From: Candidatus Peregrinibacteria bacterium
Lineage (GTDB): Bacteria; Patescibacteriota; Gracilibacteria; UBA1369; LOWO2-01-FULL-3
DNA length: 34,650 nucleotides
Direction: 5' to 3'
Assembly (NCBI GenBank): GCA_014729275.1
Contig: WJKE01000061.1
Span: forward strand, 1-34,650
The position numbers and the translations under genes are program-made. The notes under the pieces were generated by a model. The model was given only the letters and a program-made list of their open reading frames with translations. It searched no databases and was not told the origin of the DNA. Shown piece after piece: positions 7,193 to 15,450 of this stretch; positions within the stretch are counted from its first letter, which is position 1, and the number at the start of each line of letters is the position of its first letter.

Positions 7193-9766
7193 TCAAAATT
7201 TTTGTAAAAGTTTTTTGAAAAAGGTAGTTGCTTTTGGAACAAGTAAGGCGGGACTTGCAAGTACAAATAGTAACACCCATTCTGTGAAACTTAATGGAAC
7301 TGTTTTAAATACCGATTGCATGAACGGAGAGTAGATCATGAATAACTGTAGTATGAATGAAATAAATACAGCTCCAATCAGAAATTTATTTGAGAATAGT
7401 GATTTTATTGTGACAGATTTTTCTTCTTTACATACAAAGGCAAAAAGTAATTCGAATACTACAATTTCAGTGAAAACCAATGTTCGGGCATGTGAAGCTA
7501 AATCCATGTTGCGGACGTTTGTTCCTAAAGATAAATCCAGATTTAAGCCGTAAAAATATACTGCTATGTTTGCAATTATCTGGAAGAAAACTGCAATTGA
7601 AATAAATAAAAAGAATTTTTTGAAAATTTTTTCATTTTTTGGATGGGGAGATTCTTTCATAATTCCTTTGTCTGCTTTGGATTTTCCCAGTGCAAGTGCG
7701 GGCAAGGAGTCTGTTGCAATATTAATCCATAAAATTTGAAGGGGAAGGATTGGTAAAGGGAAACCCAGAATTGTCAGAATTCCTACGGACATTATGGTGT
7801 CGTAATTGGCGGATAGCATGTACTTAGTGAATGAAAGAATGTTTTTATATACTCTACGCCCTTCTTTTATTGTGTTTACTATAGTGGTGAAATTGTCGTC
7901 TTTCAAAATTATATCGGCAACTTCTTTGGTTGCTTCTGTTCCTTTTATCCCCATGGCGATTCCAACTTCAGCATGTTTGAGCGCGGGAGCATCGTTTACG
8001 CCGTCTCCAGTAACTGCTGTAACCTCTCCGGTAGATTGAAGAAGGTCAACTATCCTATATTTATGTTGCGGCGATGTACGAGCAAATATTGCGGTCTCGT
8101 TAAGTACTTCTTTAAGTTTTTTGTCATCCATTTTATCGATTTCTTGTCCGGTTACAACTTTATCTTCCGCTACACCAATTTTTTTTCCGATAGCCAGTGC
8201 AGTTACCGGATTATCACCCGTGATTATTTTTACTTTAATTCCCGCATCGTATGCTGCTTTTATAGAGCTTTTTACAGTCCTTCTTGGAGGATCCTGCATA
8301 CCAACCAGTCCCACAAATGTAAGAGCTTTTTCTTCAAATTTTCCTTTATGTTCTTTATATGCAAATGCCAACACACGAAGTGCTTCCTTTGAATATGAAA
8401 TTGCAATGCGTTCGATTTCTTTTTTGTCTTTTGCGGTTAATTTTTTAACTTTGCCGGCTTTAAGTATATGCGTACATTTTTTCAAAACTTCCTCGTATGC
8501 TCCTTTAGTATAGATTTCTTTCTTTTTACCGGTATCAACCAAAACACTCATCATTTTTCTTTCGGATGTGAATACTTTTTCATCAAGTTCTTTATATTTT
8601 TTAGACTTGGATACTTTTCGATTTAGAATTTTTAAAGCAATTTCAGTGGGATCACCAATAATATTTTTTTCTACAAATGAGTTGTTGCAGTTTTCGCATA
8701 TTTCAAAAAGCTTGTCTTCTATTCCTTTTTTTGGTTTTATTTTTTTTCTGATGCGATATCCTTCTCCGCTTATTGTTTGTTCAGTAAATCCTGTATTAAT
8801 TTTGGTTACTGTCATTTCGTTTAGCGTCAGGGTCCCGGTTTTATCTGAACAAATAACAGTTGTGGCGCCAAGGGTCTCGATTGCATTCATTTTTCTTACA
8901 ATTGCTTTTTTTCGCGCAATTATTTGAACACCCATTGCCAGAGTGAGGGTAACTATTATGGGCATTCCTTCCGGAATCGCGGAGACTCCCAGGGCTACAG
9001 CTGTAATGAACATGTTGAAAATGGGAACCCCACGCAATAAGCCCAATATGAAAATAATTAATACCAATCCCAATACTATGAGTGCAATTTTTTTCCCCAA
9101 TTGGTTCATCTGCCTTGTTAGGGGAGAGGCGGTTTCTGTTTGTTTGGAAACCAGATTTACAATTTTTCCAAATTCAGTTTCCATACCAATTGATTGAACT
9201 TTACACTTTGCTCTTCCGGTAGATACAATTGTTCCTTTAAATAGCTGTCCGCTTTTGTCTTTGGCTCCCGCTTTTTTATCAACGGGTACGCTTTCTCCGG
9301 TTAAAACAGCTTCTTCTACTTTTAGTGAAAAGGCTTCTAAGATTTCCAAATCTGCCGGTATTTTGTCTCCTTCATTTATTAAAACTATGTCGTCGGGTAC
9401 CAATTCACGTACTGGTAGTTCTTTTTTTTCTCCATTTCTGATTACAACTGTTTTCGGAACTATCATTTTTTTTAATGCTTTGACTGCATTTTCCGCCTTG
9501 TATTCCTGAGAAAATCCAATTGCAGCATTAATTAAAATGATTACAAATATTGCCAGGCCATCGGTAATTTCGCCAAGTAATAAGGAAATACTTCCGGCAA
9601 CAATTAGTACAATCACCAAAAAAGACGTGAATTGTGAGAATAGAATTTTTAGTATTCGGAATTCTTTAGCTGTCTTAAACTCGTTATATCCAAATTTTGC
9701 ACGCTGGGTTGAAACTTGTTTAGTGGAAAGTCCAAAGTTTTTGTACTCTTTAGAAGTTTTTGGCAT
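7193..9766 (-). CDS. P-type cation-transporting ATPase, type II (Ca2+-like)
   Basis: This is an 857-residue ATP-driven cation pump of the plasma membrane. All catalytic motifs are intact: TGES at 156-159 (actuator), the phosphorylated Asp308 in DKTGT, KGA at 421-423 (ATP site), TGD near 516 and GDGVNDAP at 587-594. IPEGMP in M4 (264-269) and NIATDSLPA in M6 (682-690, Asp686) are ion-binding signatures of the SERCA/PMR1-like type II group, so Ca2+ export is likely, though Na+ or Mn2+ cannot be excluded from sequence. The N-terminal cation-ATPase domain (FGLSTKQV) is present. It is the first gene of the operon continuing through trmD to rsmA and lies just after the rpsI terminator; I saw no convincing promoter of its own. 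Confidence 0.93.
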   Translation of the reverse strand: MPKTSKEYKNFGLSTKQVSTQRAKFGYNEFKTAKEFRILKILFSQFTSFLVIVLIVAGSISLLLGEITDGLAIFVIILINAAIGFSQEYKAENAVKALKKMIVPKTVVIRNGEKKELPVRELVPDDIVLINEGDKIPADLEILEAFSLKVEEAVLTGESVPVDKKAGAKDKSGQLFKGTIVSTGRAKCKVQSIGMETEFGKIVNLVSKQTETASPLTRQMNQLGKKIALIVLGLVLIIFILGLLRGVPIFNMFITAVALGVSAIPEGMPIIVTLTLAMGVQIIARKKAIVRKMNAIETLGATTVICSDKTGTLTLNEMTVTKINTGFTEQTISGEGYRIRKKIKPKKGIEDKLFEICENCNNSFVEKNIIGDPTEIALKILNRKVSKSKKYKELDEKVFTSERKMMSVLVDTGKKKEIYTKGAYEEVLKKCTHILKAGKVKKLTAKDKKEIERIAISYSKEALRVLAFAYKEHKGKFEEKALTFVGLVGMQDPPRRTVKSSIKAAYDAGIKVKIITGDNPVTALAIGKKIGVAEDKVVTGQEIDKMDDKKLKEVLNETAIFARTSPQHKYRIVDLLQSTGEVTAVTGDGVNDAPALKHAEVGIAMGIKGTEATKEVADIILKDDNFTTIVNTIKEGRRVYKNILSFTKYMLSANYDTIMSVGILTILGFPLPILPLQILWINIATDSLPALALGKSKADKGIMKESPHPKNEKIFKKFFLFISIAVFFQIIANIAVYFYGLNLDLSLGTNVRNMDLASHARTLVFTEIVVFELLFAFVCKEEKSVTIKSLFSNKFLIGAVFISFILQLFMIYSPFMQSVFKTVPLSFTEWVLLFVLASPALLVPKATTFFKKLLQKF

Positions 9767-9768
9767 AG

Positions 9769-9804
9769 GAAAAAGAGGCTAATATTTTCTTTTAATATAT
9801 TAGC
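9769..9804 (-). terminator. Rho-independent terminator after rpsI
   Basis: On the minus strand GCTAATAT and ATATTAGC (9797-9804 and 9778-9785) form an 8-bp stem with a 10-12 nt AT-rich loop, followed by CTCTTTTTCC. It lies between rpsI and the P-type ATPase and marks the end of the ribosomal transcription unit. Confidence 0.65.
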
Positions 9805-9838
9805 AAAATCCATTTTTAAAAGGAATACTCTTTTACTA

Positions 9839-10294
9839 TTAACGTTTCGAGAATTGTGGCCCTCTTCTAGCTCTTTTAAGACCAAACTTCTTTCTTTCCT
9901 TTGTTCTAGAGTCTCTTGTTAAGAATCCTCCTTTCTTTAAAATTACTTTGTTTGTAGGGTCAGCTTCGGTTAGTGCTCTGGCAATACCGTGTTTAATTGC
10001 ATCTGCCTGTGAGTGCACACCTCCGCCTTCTACTTTTACAGTAACATCATAAGTTTTGTCAGTTCCTGTAAGTTTAAGGGGGGATTTAATTAATCCAATA
10101 TATTCTTTTACTGAGCAGAATTCCTTTATTGTTTTGTCGTTGATAGTAATTTCTCCTGAACCTTTATATAGTCTTACTCTTGCAATTGAATTTTTTCTAT
10201 TACCTTTACTATAAAAATATTTTCCACTTGGTGACGCTTTAGTAGGTTTAGCCTCAGTATCAGTTTTTTTAGTTTTCTTTTTTGCTACTGGCAT
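9839..10294 (-). CDS. rpsI: 30S ribosomal protein S9 (uS9)
   Basis: S9 contacts the P-site tRNA with its C-terminal tail. The core GNRKNSIARVRLYKGSGEITIN and the terminal RRGPQFSKR are canonical. At 151 residues it is longer than usual because of an N-terminal extension of about 25 residues rich in Lys, Thr and Ala. It follows rplM after 10 bp, the classic rplM-rpsI pair, here fused to the end of the alpha operon. Confidence 0.97.
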   Translation of the reverse strand: MPVAKKKTKKTDTEAKPTKASPSGKYFYSKGNRKNSIARVRLYKGSGEITINDKTIKEFCSVKEYIGLIKSPLKLTGTDKTYDVTVKVEGGGVHSQADAIKHGIARALTEADPTNKVILKKGGFLTRDSRTKERKKFGLKRARRGPQFSKR

Positions 10295-10304
10295 TTTAAA
10301 TTAA

Positions 10305-10736
10305 TTAAATATCTAGTTTTTCAGGGTTTTGAGCAGTGTGTGGGTGCTCCTCTGTTGGGTATATTTTTAGCTTTTTCATGAATACATCCCTTAATCTGTT
10401 TTTTGGAAGCATTCCTCTTACAGCCAATTCAACTACTTTATTGGGTTTTCTCTCCATTAGATCTCGTGCGCTGATTTTTTTAAGTCCTCCGGGAAATCCC
10501 GAGTGTCTGTGGTAAAGTTTTTTATCCATTTTTTCTCCACTTAATGAAACTTTGGTTGCGTTTGTAATAATTACAAAATCGCCGGTATCCATGTGGGGAG
10601 AAAAGGTAGGCTTATCTTTACCTCTCAATTTATCAGCAACTTTAGTTGCCAATTTTCCAAGAGTTAGATCTTTGGCATCAACTATATACCACTTTTTTTC
10701 TATGTCTTTGGGGTTTACTATTGTAGTTTTATTCAT
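10305..10736 (-). CDS. rplM: 50S ribosomal protein L13 (uL13)
   Basis: An early-assembly 23S rRNA-binding protein. It is recognised by KWYIVDAKDLTLGKLATKVA near the N-terminus, the YHRHSGFPGGLK segment and AVRGMLPKNRLR. At 143 residues it is the usual size. Only 1 bp separates it from rplQ. Confidence 0.97.
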   Translation of the reverse strand: MNKTTIVNPKDIEKKWYIVDAKDLTLGKLATKVADKLRGKDKPTFSPHMDTGDFVIITNATKVSLSGEKMDKKLYHRHSGFPGGLKKISARDLMERKPNKVVELAVRGMLPKNRLRDVFMKKLKIYPTEEHPHTAQNPEKLDI

Positions 10737-10737
10737 T

Positions 10738-11091
10738 TTAAGTTAGTTCAATTTGTACATAAGGAGCATTGTCACCTTTTCGGTTTCCCAGTTTTGTTAT
10801 TCTGGTGTAACCGCTAGTTCGGTCTTTATATCTATCGAGCAATACTTCCAGTATTTTTTTTGAGCTGCTGGTATGTTGTAATAAATCGTTGATTCTTCTA
10901 ATTGCTTCTCTTTTTTCTTTTCTTTTTGCGATTGATATAAGGTTTTCAACGAAAGGTTGAACAGCTTTTGCTCTGTGAGCAGTGGTTTTTATTTTTTCGT
11001 GAATGATTAATGACATAGCCAGATTTCGCATTACTGCGGTTGTGTGGTCTTTATCTGAACCTAATTTTACTTTTTTAACTTTGTGTCTCAT
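10738..11091 (-). CDS. rplQ: 50S ribosomal protein L17 (bL17)
   Basis: L17 lies near the peptide exit tunnel. The N-terminus MRHKVKKVKLG, the AVMRNLAMSLI helix and the C-terminal GYTRITKLGNRKGDNAPYVQIEL are diagnostic; 117 residues is the normal length. Gene order rpoA-rplQ matches the standard alpha operon. Confidence 0.97.
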   Translation of the reverse strand: MRHKVKKVKLGSDKDHTTAVMRNLAMSLIIHEKIKTTAHRAKAVQPFVENLISIAKRKEKREAIRRINDLLQHTSSSKKILEVLLDRYKDRTSGYTRITKLGNRKGDNAPYVQIELT

Positions 11092-11115
11092 AAGGCGCTT
11101 ATCTTATATTTAATT

Positions 11116-12090
11116 TTATTCTTCCGCAAGTGAAAGTCCTTTTTTCTCTAATGCGTTTCTTACTTCGGTTAAAGCCTTTTTACCAAATCCACGCAGGTTG
11201 GATAATTTGCTTTCCGTACATTTAGATAGTTGTTCAATTGATCCAATACCTCCGTTAATAAGAGCGTTAAGTGTTCTTGGAGAGAATCCCAGAATTTCAA
11301 TCGGTGTGTAAGATTCCTGAGTAGGTTTAGCTGCTTCCTGTTCTTTTTCTTTTTCAATGATAGATTTAATGTCTGCCATGAATTCTTCTTCTACCATAAT
11401 ATTTTCAACATTAAATAGATTGAAATATGATTGAAGAATGTTGGATGCGAATTTAAGCGCATCTTCAGGTGTAATTGTTCCATTGGTCAGAATTTCCAGT
11501 GTAAGCTTATCAAGATTTGTCATTTGTCCTACACGAGTATCCTCCACGTCGAATCGAATCTTTTTGATAGGCGAGTAAAAGGCATCAACCAGAATCATGT
11601 TTGAATCAGTTTCCTGCTTTTCCATTTGTGCTACTGTTGTATAACCTACTCCTTTTTCAACTCTGATTTCCATTTTAAGCTTTGCTGCTTTAGTTAGAGT
11701 TGCAATGTATTGCTCCTTATTCAGGATCTCAACATCTGACGGGCATTTGATGTTTTTACCGGTTACTTCCCCCTTAGAATTTGCTTCGAGTGTAATTACC
11801 GATGGTTCCAGTGTTTCCTTCTTGATATGTAGTAATTTCAGATTCAGGATAATATCCAGAATGCTTTCTTTAACCCCCTCAATAGTAGAGTATTCGTGAC
11901 TAACCCCATCTATCTTTACACCGGTAATTGCTGCACCGGGTAAGGAAGATAAAAGAATTCTTCGTAAGGAATTTCCAATAGTAACACCATAGCCTGTAGG
12001 AAGAGGGCTAATTGTGAATGATGCATGGTGGTCGGCATGCTTTTCCGTTTTGATTTTGGGTATGCCGATTTCCGCTTGAATAATATGCAT
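11116..12090 (-). CDS. rpoA: DNA-directed RNA polymerase subunit alpha
   Basis: The alpha dimer scaffolds RNA polymerase assembly and its C-terminal domain binds UP elements and activators. The 324-residue protein has both parts: an N-terminal assembly domain (GYGVTIGNSLRRILLSSLPG, about 34-53) and a helix-hairpin-helix C-terminal domain (FSPRTLNALINGG and LRGFGKKALTEVRNAL). The Arg corresponding to E. coli R265 is present in SPRTLN. It sits 11 bp after rpsD. Confidence 0.97.
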   Translation of the reverse strand: MHIIQAEIGIPKIKTEKHADHHASFTISPLPTGYGVTIGNSLRRILLSSLPGAAITGVKIDGVSHEYSTIEGVKESILDIILNLKLLHIKKETLEPSVITLEANSKGEVTGKNIKCPSDVEILNKEQYIATLTKAAKLKMEIRVEKGVGYTTVAQMEKQETDSNMILVDAFYSPIKKIRFDVEDTRVGQMTNLDKLTLEILTNGTITPEDALKFASNILQSYFNLFNVENIMVEEEFMADIKSIIEKEKEQEAAKPTQESYTPIEILGFSPRTLNALINGGIGSIEQLSKCTESKLSNLRGFGKKALTEVRNALEKKGLSLAEE

Positions 12091-12101
12091 AGTTGTGGTG
12101 T

Positions 12102-12719
12102 TTATTTAGAATAAAATTCAGTGATAAGTTGGTGGTCGATAACATTTTCAATGTCACCTCCTTCAGGTAGGGTAGTTATCTGCCCTTTAAGCCCTTTTGG
12201 ATCAAAGCTAATCCAGCGGGGAGTGCGAACTTTTGCTTTTTTAATTTCATCAAACATCGGTGATTTCTTATTTTTTTCTCTTACTTCAAAATTATCTCCT
12301 TCTTTAACCTGTATTGATGGTGTTTTTACTACTTTACCGTTTAAGGTTATTAATCCGTGGCTCACCATTTGTCTTGATTGTTGTCTTGAGTTAGCCATTC
12401 CAGCTCTGAAAACAACGTTATCCAGTCTTCTTTCAAGGAGAATAAGGTAGTTTACACCTGTAATACCTTGTTTATTTCTGCTTGCTTTATCGAAATATTT
12501 TTTTGATTGTTTTTCGTTTATTCCGTATAGAACTCTTGCTTTTTGTTTTTCTCTTAACTGCTTGTTGTATTCCGATAATTGAGAAAATCTTTTTTGGCCG
12601 TGCTCTCCGGGTTTATAGTTTTTCTTTTGATATGCTTTTAATTTACTTTGACCATTTGCAAATAATATAACTCCAAGTCTTCTGGATAGTTTTGTTATTG
12701 GTCCTCGATATCGTGACAT
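12102..12719 (-). CDS. rpsD: 30S ribosomal protein S4 (uS4)
   Basis: A primary 16S rRNA binder that nucleates 30S assembly; in E. coli it represses its own operon. The S4 RNA-binding domain is visible in LERRLDNVVFRAGMANS and RQMVSHGLITLNGKVVKTPS. The N-terminus lacks the CxxC zinc site, so this is the zinc-free form, unlike S14, L24 and L36 here. 205 residues. Confidence 0.97.
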   Translation of the reverse strand: MSRYRGPITKLSRRLGVILFANGQSKLKAYQKKNYKPGEHGQKRFSQLSEYNKQLREKQKARVLYGINEKQSKKYFDKASRNKQGITGVNYLILLERRLDNVVFRAGMANSRQQSRQMVSHGLITLNGKVVKTPSIQVKEGDNFEVREKNKKSPMFDEIKKAKVRTPRWISFDPKGLKGQITTLPEGGDIENVIDHQLITEFYSK

Positions 12720-12744
12720 AGTAAAGTTAAATTAATTAATAATA

Positions 12745-13137
12745 TTAAACGCGTCGTTGTTTTTTCTTCCTGCATCCATTGTGGGGGATTGGAGTAACAT
12801 CGCTAATAGATATTAAATCCAGTCCGTTTCCAGTTAGCCCTCTGATTGCTTGATCTCTTCCCGCTCCTATTCCTTTCACATAAACATTAATTTTTTCCAG
12901 TCCGAATGCTTTTGCTTTTTCTGCCGCAGCTTCAGCAGCAACTTGTGCCGCATATGGAGTTGCCTGACGTGCTCCTTTAAATCCGGAAGCACCTGCAGAT
13001 CCCCATGCAATAACATTACCGTTTGCTTCAGTTAAAGTAACTATAGTATTGTTGTAGGAAGCTTTAATATATGCATTGCCTATAGGTACGTGCTTTCTTT
13101 TAATTTTTTTGCCAGTGCGTTTTTTTTCTTTAACCAT
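12745..13137 (-). CDS. rpsK: 30S ribosomal protein S11 (uS11)
   Basis: A platform protein near the mRNA exit. GNAYIKASYNNTIVTLTE, the SAGASGFKGARQATPYAAQ segment and the C-terminal ISDVTPIPHNGCRKKKQRRV are canonical; 130 residues. It starts 2 bp after rpsM. Confidence 0.97.
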   Translation of the reverse strand: MVKEKKRTGKKIKRKHVPIGNAYIKASYNNTIVTLTEANGNVIAWGSAGASGFKGARQATPYAAQVAAEAAAEKAKAFGLEKINVYVKGIGAGRDQAIRGLTGNGLDLISISDVTPIPHNGCRKKKQRRV

Positions 13138-13139
13138 TA

Positions 13140-13514
13140 TTATTTAGTTACTGTTTTTTTATTAGCAATTGTCTTCTTTTTACCTTTTCGTGTTCGGCAG
13201 TTGTATCTTGTTCTTTGTCCTCTAACGGGTAGTTTTTTTTTGTGTCTAAATCCTCTGTAGCATCCAATTTCCTGGAGCCTTTTTACATCAAGAGCCATTT
13301 TTCTTTTAAGGTCTCCTTCGGTTGTCATTTTTGAAATAATTTCACGAAGAACAGTGATGTCTTTTTCAGTCAAATTACTTACTTTAGTATCTTTATCGAT
13401 TTTTGCTTCTTTTAAGATTCGTGCACTTAAGCTTCTGCCAATGCCATAAATTGCAGTTAATGCTGCTTCGATTCGTTTTTCTTTAGGTAGGTTTATCCCG
13501 GCTATACGTGCCAT
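13140..13514 (-). CDS. rpsM: 30S ribosomal protein S13 (uS13)
   Basis: S13 forms intersubunit bridges and touches the P-site tRNA. MARIAGINLPKEKRIEAALT, YGIGRSLSARIL and RGFRHKKKLPVRGQRT identify it; 124 residues. The 86 bp upstream are unusual: a long stem-loop (13543-13604) occupies most of them, followed by an AT-only stretch and the ATG with no Shine-Dalgarno sequence. Confidence 0.97.
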   Translation of the reverse strand: MARIAGINLPKEKRIEAALTAIYGIGRSLSARILKEAKIDKDTKVSNLTEKDITVLREIISKMTTEGDLKRKMALDVKRLQEIGCYRGFRHKKKLPVRGQRTRYNCRTRKGKKKTIANKKTVTK

Positions 13515-13542
13515 AATATTTAAATAGTTAATTAATTTATTA

Positions 13543-13604
13543 GATTAAGCTCAGAGTAGCCAGCATCCTTGGGGGGATGAATACTGACTACTCAGAACTT
13601 AATC
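13543..13604 (-). other. Long RNA stem-loop between rpmJ and rpsM
   Basis: The minus-strand RNA arms 13604-13584 and 13563-13543 pair over 21 positions: 18 Watson-Crick, 2 G-U and one U-U mismatch. Inside, CAUCC and GGAUG (13579-13575 and 13568-13564) form a second helix with a CCCCAA loop and a four-base UAUU bulge on the 5' side. The 5' arm begins inside the rpmJ stop codon. There is no U-run after the stem, so it is not a simple terminator. It occupies the position of the S4-binding leader of the E. coli alpha operon; a control or processing role is inferred. Confidence 0.75.
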
Positions 13605-13716
13605 AGCCCTGACGTTGTTTATGACGTGGGTTTTCACAAATAATTCGCAAAACACCTTTTCTACGAATTCTTTTACATTTATCACATCTTTTTTTTATTG
13701 ATGGTCTTACTTTCAT
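13603..13716 (-). CDS. rpmJ: 50S ribosomal protein L36 (bL36)
   Basis: A 37-residue zinc-ribbon protein of the large subunit. Reading from ATG 13716 gives [14 protein letters not shown], with Cys11, Cys14, Cys27 and His32 as the zinc ligands, and it ends in RHKQRQG followed by TGA. TGA directly after the standard L36 C-terminus shows that UGA works as a stop in this genome. The gap to infA is 2 bp. Confidence 0.96.
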   Translation of the reverse strand: MKVRPSIKKRCDKCKRIRRKGVLRIICENPRHKQRQG

Positions 13717-13718
13717 AA

Positions 13719-13937
13719 TTATTTATGTCTATAGGTTATTCGTCCTTTTTTAAGTTCGTAAACGCTTAATTCCACTGTAACTTTATCACCCGGAAGAATT
13801 TTAATGTAGTGCATTCGCATTTTTCCGGATAAATGGGCATCAATTATACTTCCATTTTCCAATTCGACTTTAAATACGCCGTTTGGCAGAGGTTCTATTA
13901 CTGTTCCTTCTGTTTCAATAGTGTCCTCTTTTCCCAT
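13719..13937 (-). CDS. infA: Translation initiation factor IF-1
   Basis: IF-1 blocks the A site during initiation. The 72-residue OB-fold protein shows [19 protein letters not shown], the [19 protein letters not shown] core and the RITYRHK end. A good promoter lies in the 104-bp gap upstream (13980-14008), so infA-rpmJ-rpsM and later genes can be transcribed independently of the spc part. Confidence 0.97.
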   Translation of the reverse strand: MGKEDTIETEGTVIEPLPNGVFKVELENGSIIDAHLSGKMRMHYIKILPGDKVTVELSVYELKKGRITYRHK

Positions 13938-13979
13938 AGTTATGCCTTTTTTTATAGTTATCTAGGTATAAGCGGTTGG

Positions 13980-14008
13980 ATTTTACATTAGATATTGCTC
14001 TGATGCAA
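13980..14008 (-). promoter_or_regulatory. Sigma-70 promoter candidate for infA and the alpha operon
   Basis: On the minus strand TTGCAT (14003-14008) and TAAAAT (13980-13985) are separated by exactly 17 bp. The start would lie near 13973, giving an AT-rich leader of about 35 nt. It sits in one of the few sizeable gaps in the cluster. Confidence 0.6.
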
Positions 14009-14041
14009 TAGATTTTTTGCTTTTCAATTAATCAAATCGTT

Positions 14042-14797
14042 TTATGCTTTTGTGAGCGTTTCGTTTCCTGTTTTTGTTATAAGAATGGTGTTTTCTACTT
14101 GTATTGCATCTGAGTCGTCTGCGGTTACCAATGTCCAATTATCTTTTTGGGTAATCATTTTGTCTGTTCCTACTGCAAATATTGGTTCAATTGCCAATGT
14201 CATGCCCGGAGTTAGTTTTGCCCCCTCATTTCCATCGAAATAATTATTGATGATAGGTGCTTCATGTAATTTTTTTCCCACTCCATGTCCTGTTAAATCG
14301 CGTATTACATGGTATCCTTTATTTTCTACAATACTTTGTATTGCTTTGCTGATGTCGGAGACTCTGTTGCCGGAAATTGCAACCGCAGTTGCTGCGTTTA
14401 ATGCTTTTTCAGCAGTTTTTAGTAGCTCATGTCTATTGTTTGGGCCTTTACCGCCAACTATGCATGATCTGGCAGCATCAGTGTGCAGCCCCTCAAAATA
14501 AACACCACAATCAATTGTAAATAGATCCCCTTTTTTTAAAATGTCTTCTTTTTTGGGAATGCCGTGAACAATGCCGGAATTAATCGCAGTGCAGATTGTT
14601 CCCGGGAATCCCTGATACCCTTTAAAAGAGGGGAGTGCGCTATGATCTTTAATGAATTTTTCAGCAAATTGGTCTAAATCGTAAACACATGTCCCCGGAT
14701 TAGCTTTATTAATTAATGCTTCAAGTAATTTTCCCAAAATTTGCCCCCCCTGGCGCATGGTATTAATTTCTTCTTCGTTTTTAATAATAATTGTCAT
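14042..14797 (-). CDS. map: Methionine aminopeptidase, type I
   Basis: Removes the initiator Met from nascent proteins. The five metal ligands of the pita-bread fold are visible at D96, D107, H171, E204 and E235, and the substrate-contacting His79 in GIVHGI is present. At 251 residues, with no N-terminal zinc finger, it is a type Ia enzyme. Its ATG directly abuts the adk stop codon, the standard secY-adk-map-infA order. Confidence 0.97.
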   Translation of the reverse strand: MTIIIKNEEEINTMRQGGQILGKLLEALINKANPGTCVYDLDQFAEKFIKDHSALPSFKGYQGFPGTICTAINSGIVHGIPKKEDILKKGDLFTIDCGVYFEGLHTDAARSCIVGGKGPNNRHELLKTAEKALNAATAVAISGNRVSDISKAIQSIVENKGYHVIRDLTGHGVGKKLHEAPIINNYFDGNEGAKLTPGMTLAIEPIFAVGTDKMITQKDNWTLVTADDSDAIQVENTILITKTGNETLTKA

Positions 14798-15433
14798 TTA
14801 TGTTTCCATTATTGGTGCCAAAGTTTTATATGCGATTTTACGAACTTCGTCGATACTCGGTTCGCCGTCTATTTCAATTAATTTATCTTTATAAATTTCC
14901 ATTGCAGGAATTGTTTCCTTTTTGAAAGCTTTTAGTCTGGTTTTTATTGCCGTGGGATTGTCGTCCGCGCGGGTAAATAATTCTCCCCCACATTTTTCAC
15001 ATTCTTCTTTTTTATAATAAGCAGGATAAACTTCTTTGCAGTCTTTACATATTTTTCTGGTTGTTAATCTTTTAAGCGCTGTTTCTTCAACAATTTTTAG
15101 TAGTACCGCTTTGTAATCGCGATCGTATTTATCGAGTAGAGCATTTAAAGTTTTAGCTTGTTCAACGGATCTTGGAATACCATCGAAAATAATTGCTTTG
15201 TTTTCTTCAGTATTTTTCATAAAATCTTCAACAATTTCCATAACAACTTCGTTTGATACAAGATGTCCGGCTTCAATAATTGATTTTACTTTTTGTCCCA
15301 GTTCACTGTCCTGATTTGCCAGTCGCCTTAGGACCGCTCCTGTTTCAAAATATTCCGTGTTGAATTTTTCAGCCAATGCTTTACCTACAGTTCCCTTTCC
15401 AGAGCCCTGCATACCAAATAATATCAAATCCAT
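14798..15433 (-). CDS. adk: Adenylate kinase
   Basis: Interconverts 2 ADP with ATP and AMP. The P-loop is GMQGSGKGT (7-15), slightly different from the usual GPPGSGKGT. DGIPR (84-88) is the AMP-site motif. The LID carries a zinc-type Cys4 set: C129, C132, C145 and C148. 211 residues, full length. Confidence 0.96.
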   Translation of the reverse strand: MDLILFGMQGSGKGTVGKALAEKFNTEYFETGAVLRRLANQDSELGQKVKSIIEAGHLVSNEVVMEIVEDFMKNTEENKAIIFDGIPRSVEQAKTLNALLDKYDRDYKAVLLKIVEETALKRLTTRKICKDCKEVYPAYYKKEECEKCGGELFTRADDNPTAIKTRLKAFKKETIPAMEIYKDKLIEIDGEPSIDEVRKIAYKTLAPIMET

Positions 15434-15450
15434 ATTAATTAAAGTTATTT

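Noticed and set aside
13603-13605. UGA recoded as glycine, as in Gracilibacteria and Absconditabacteria
   Set aside because: TGA ends rpmJ exactly at the normal C-terminus, and all other genes read correctly under the standard code.
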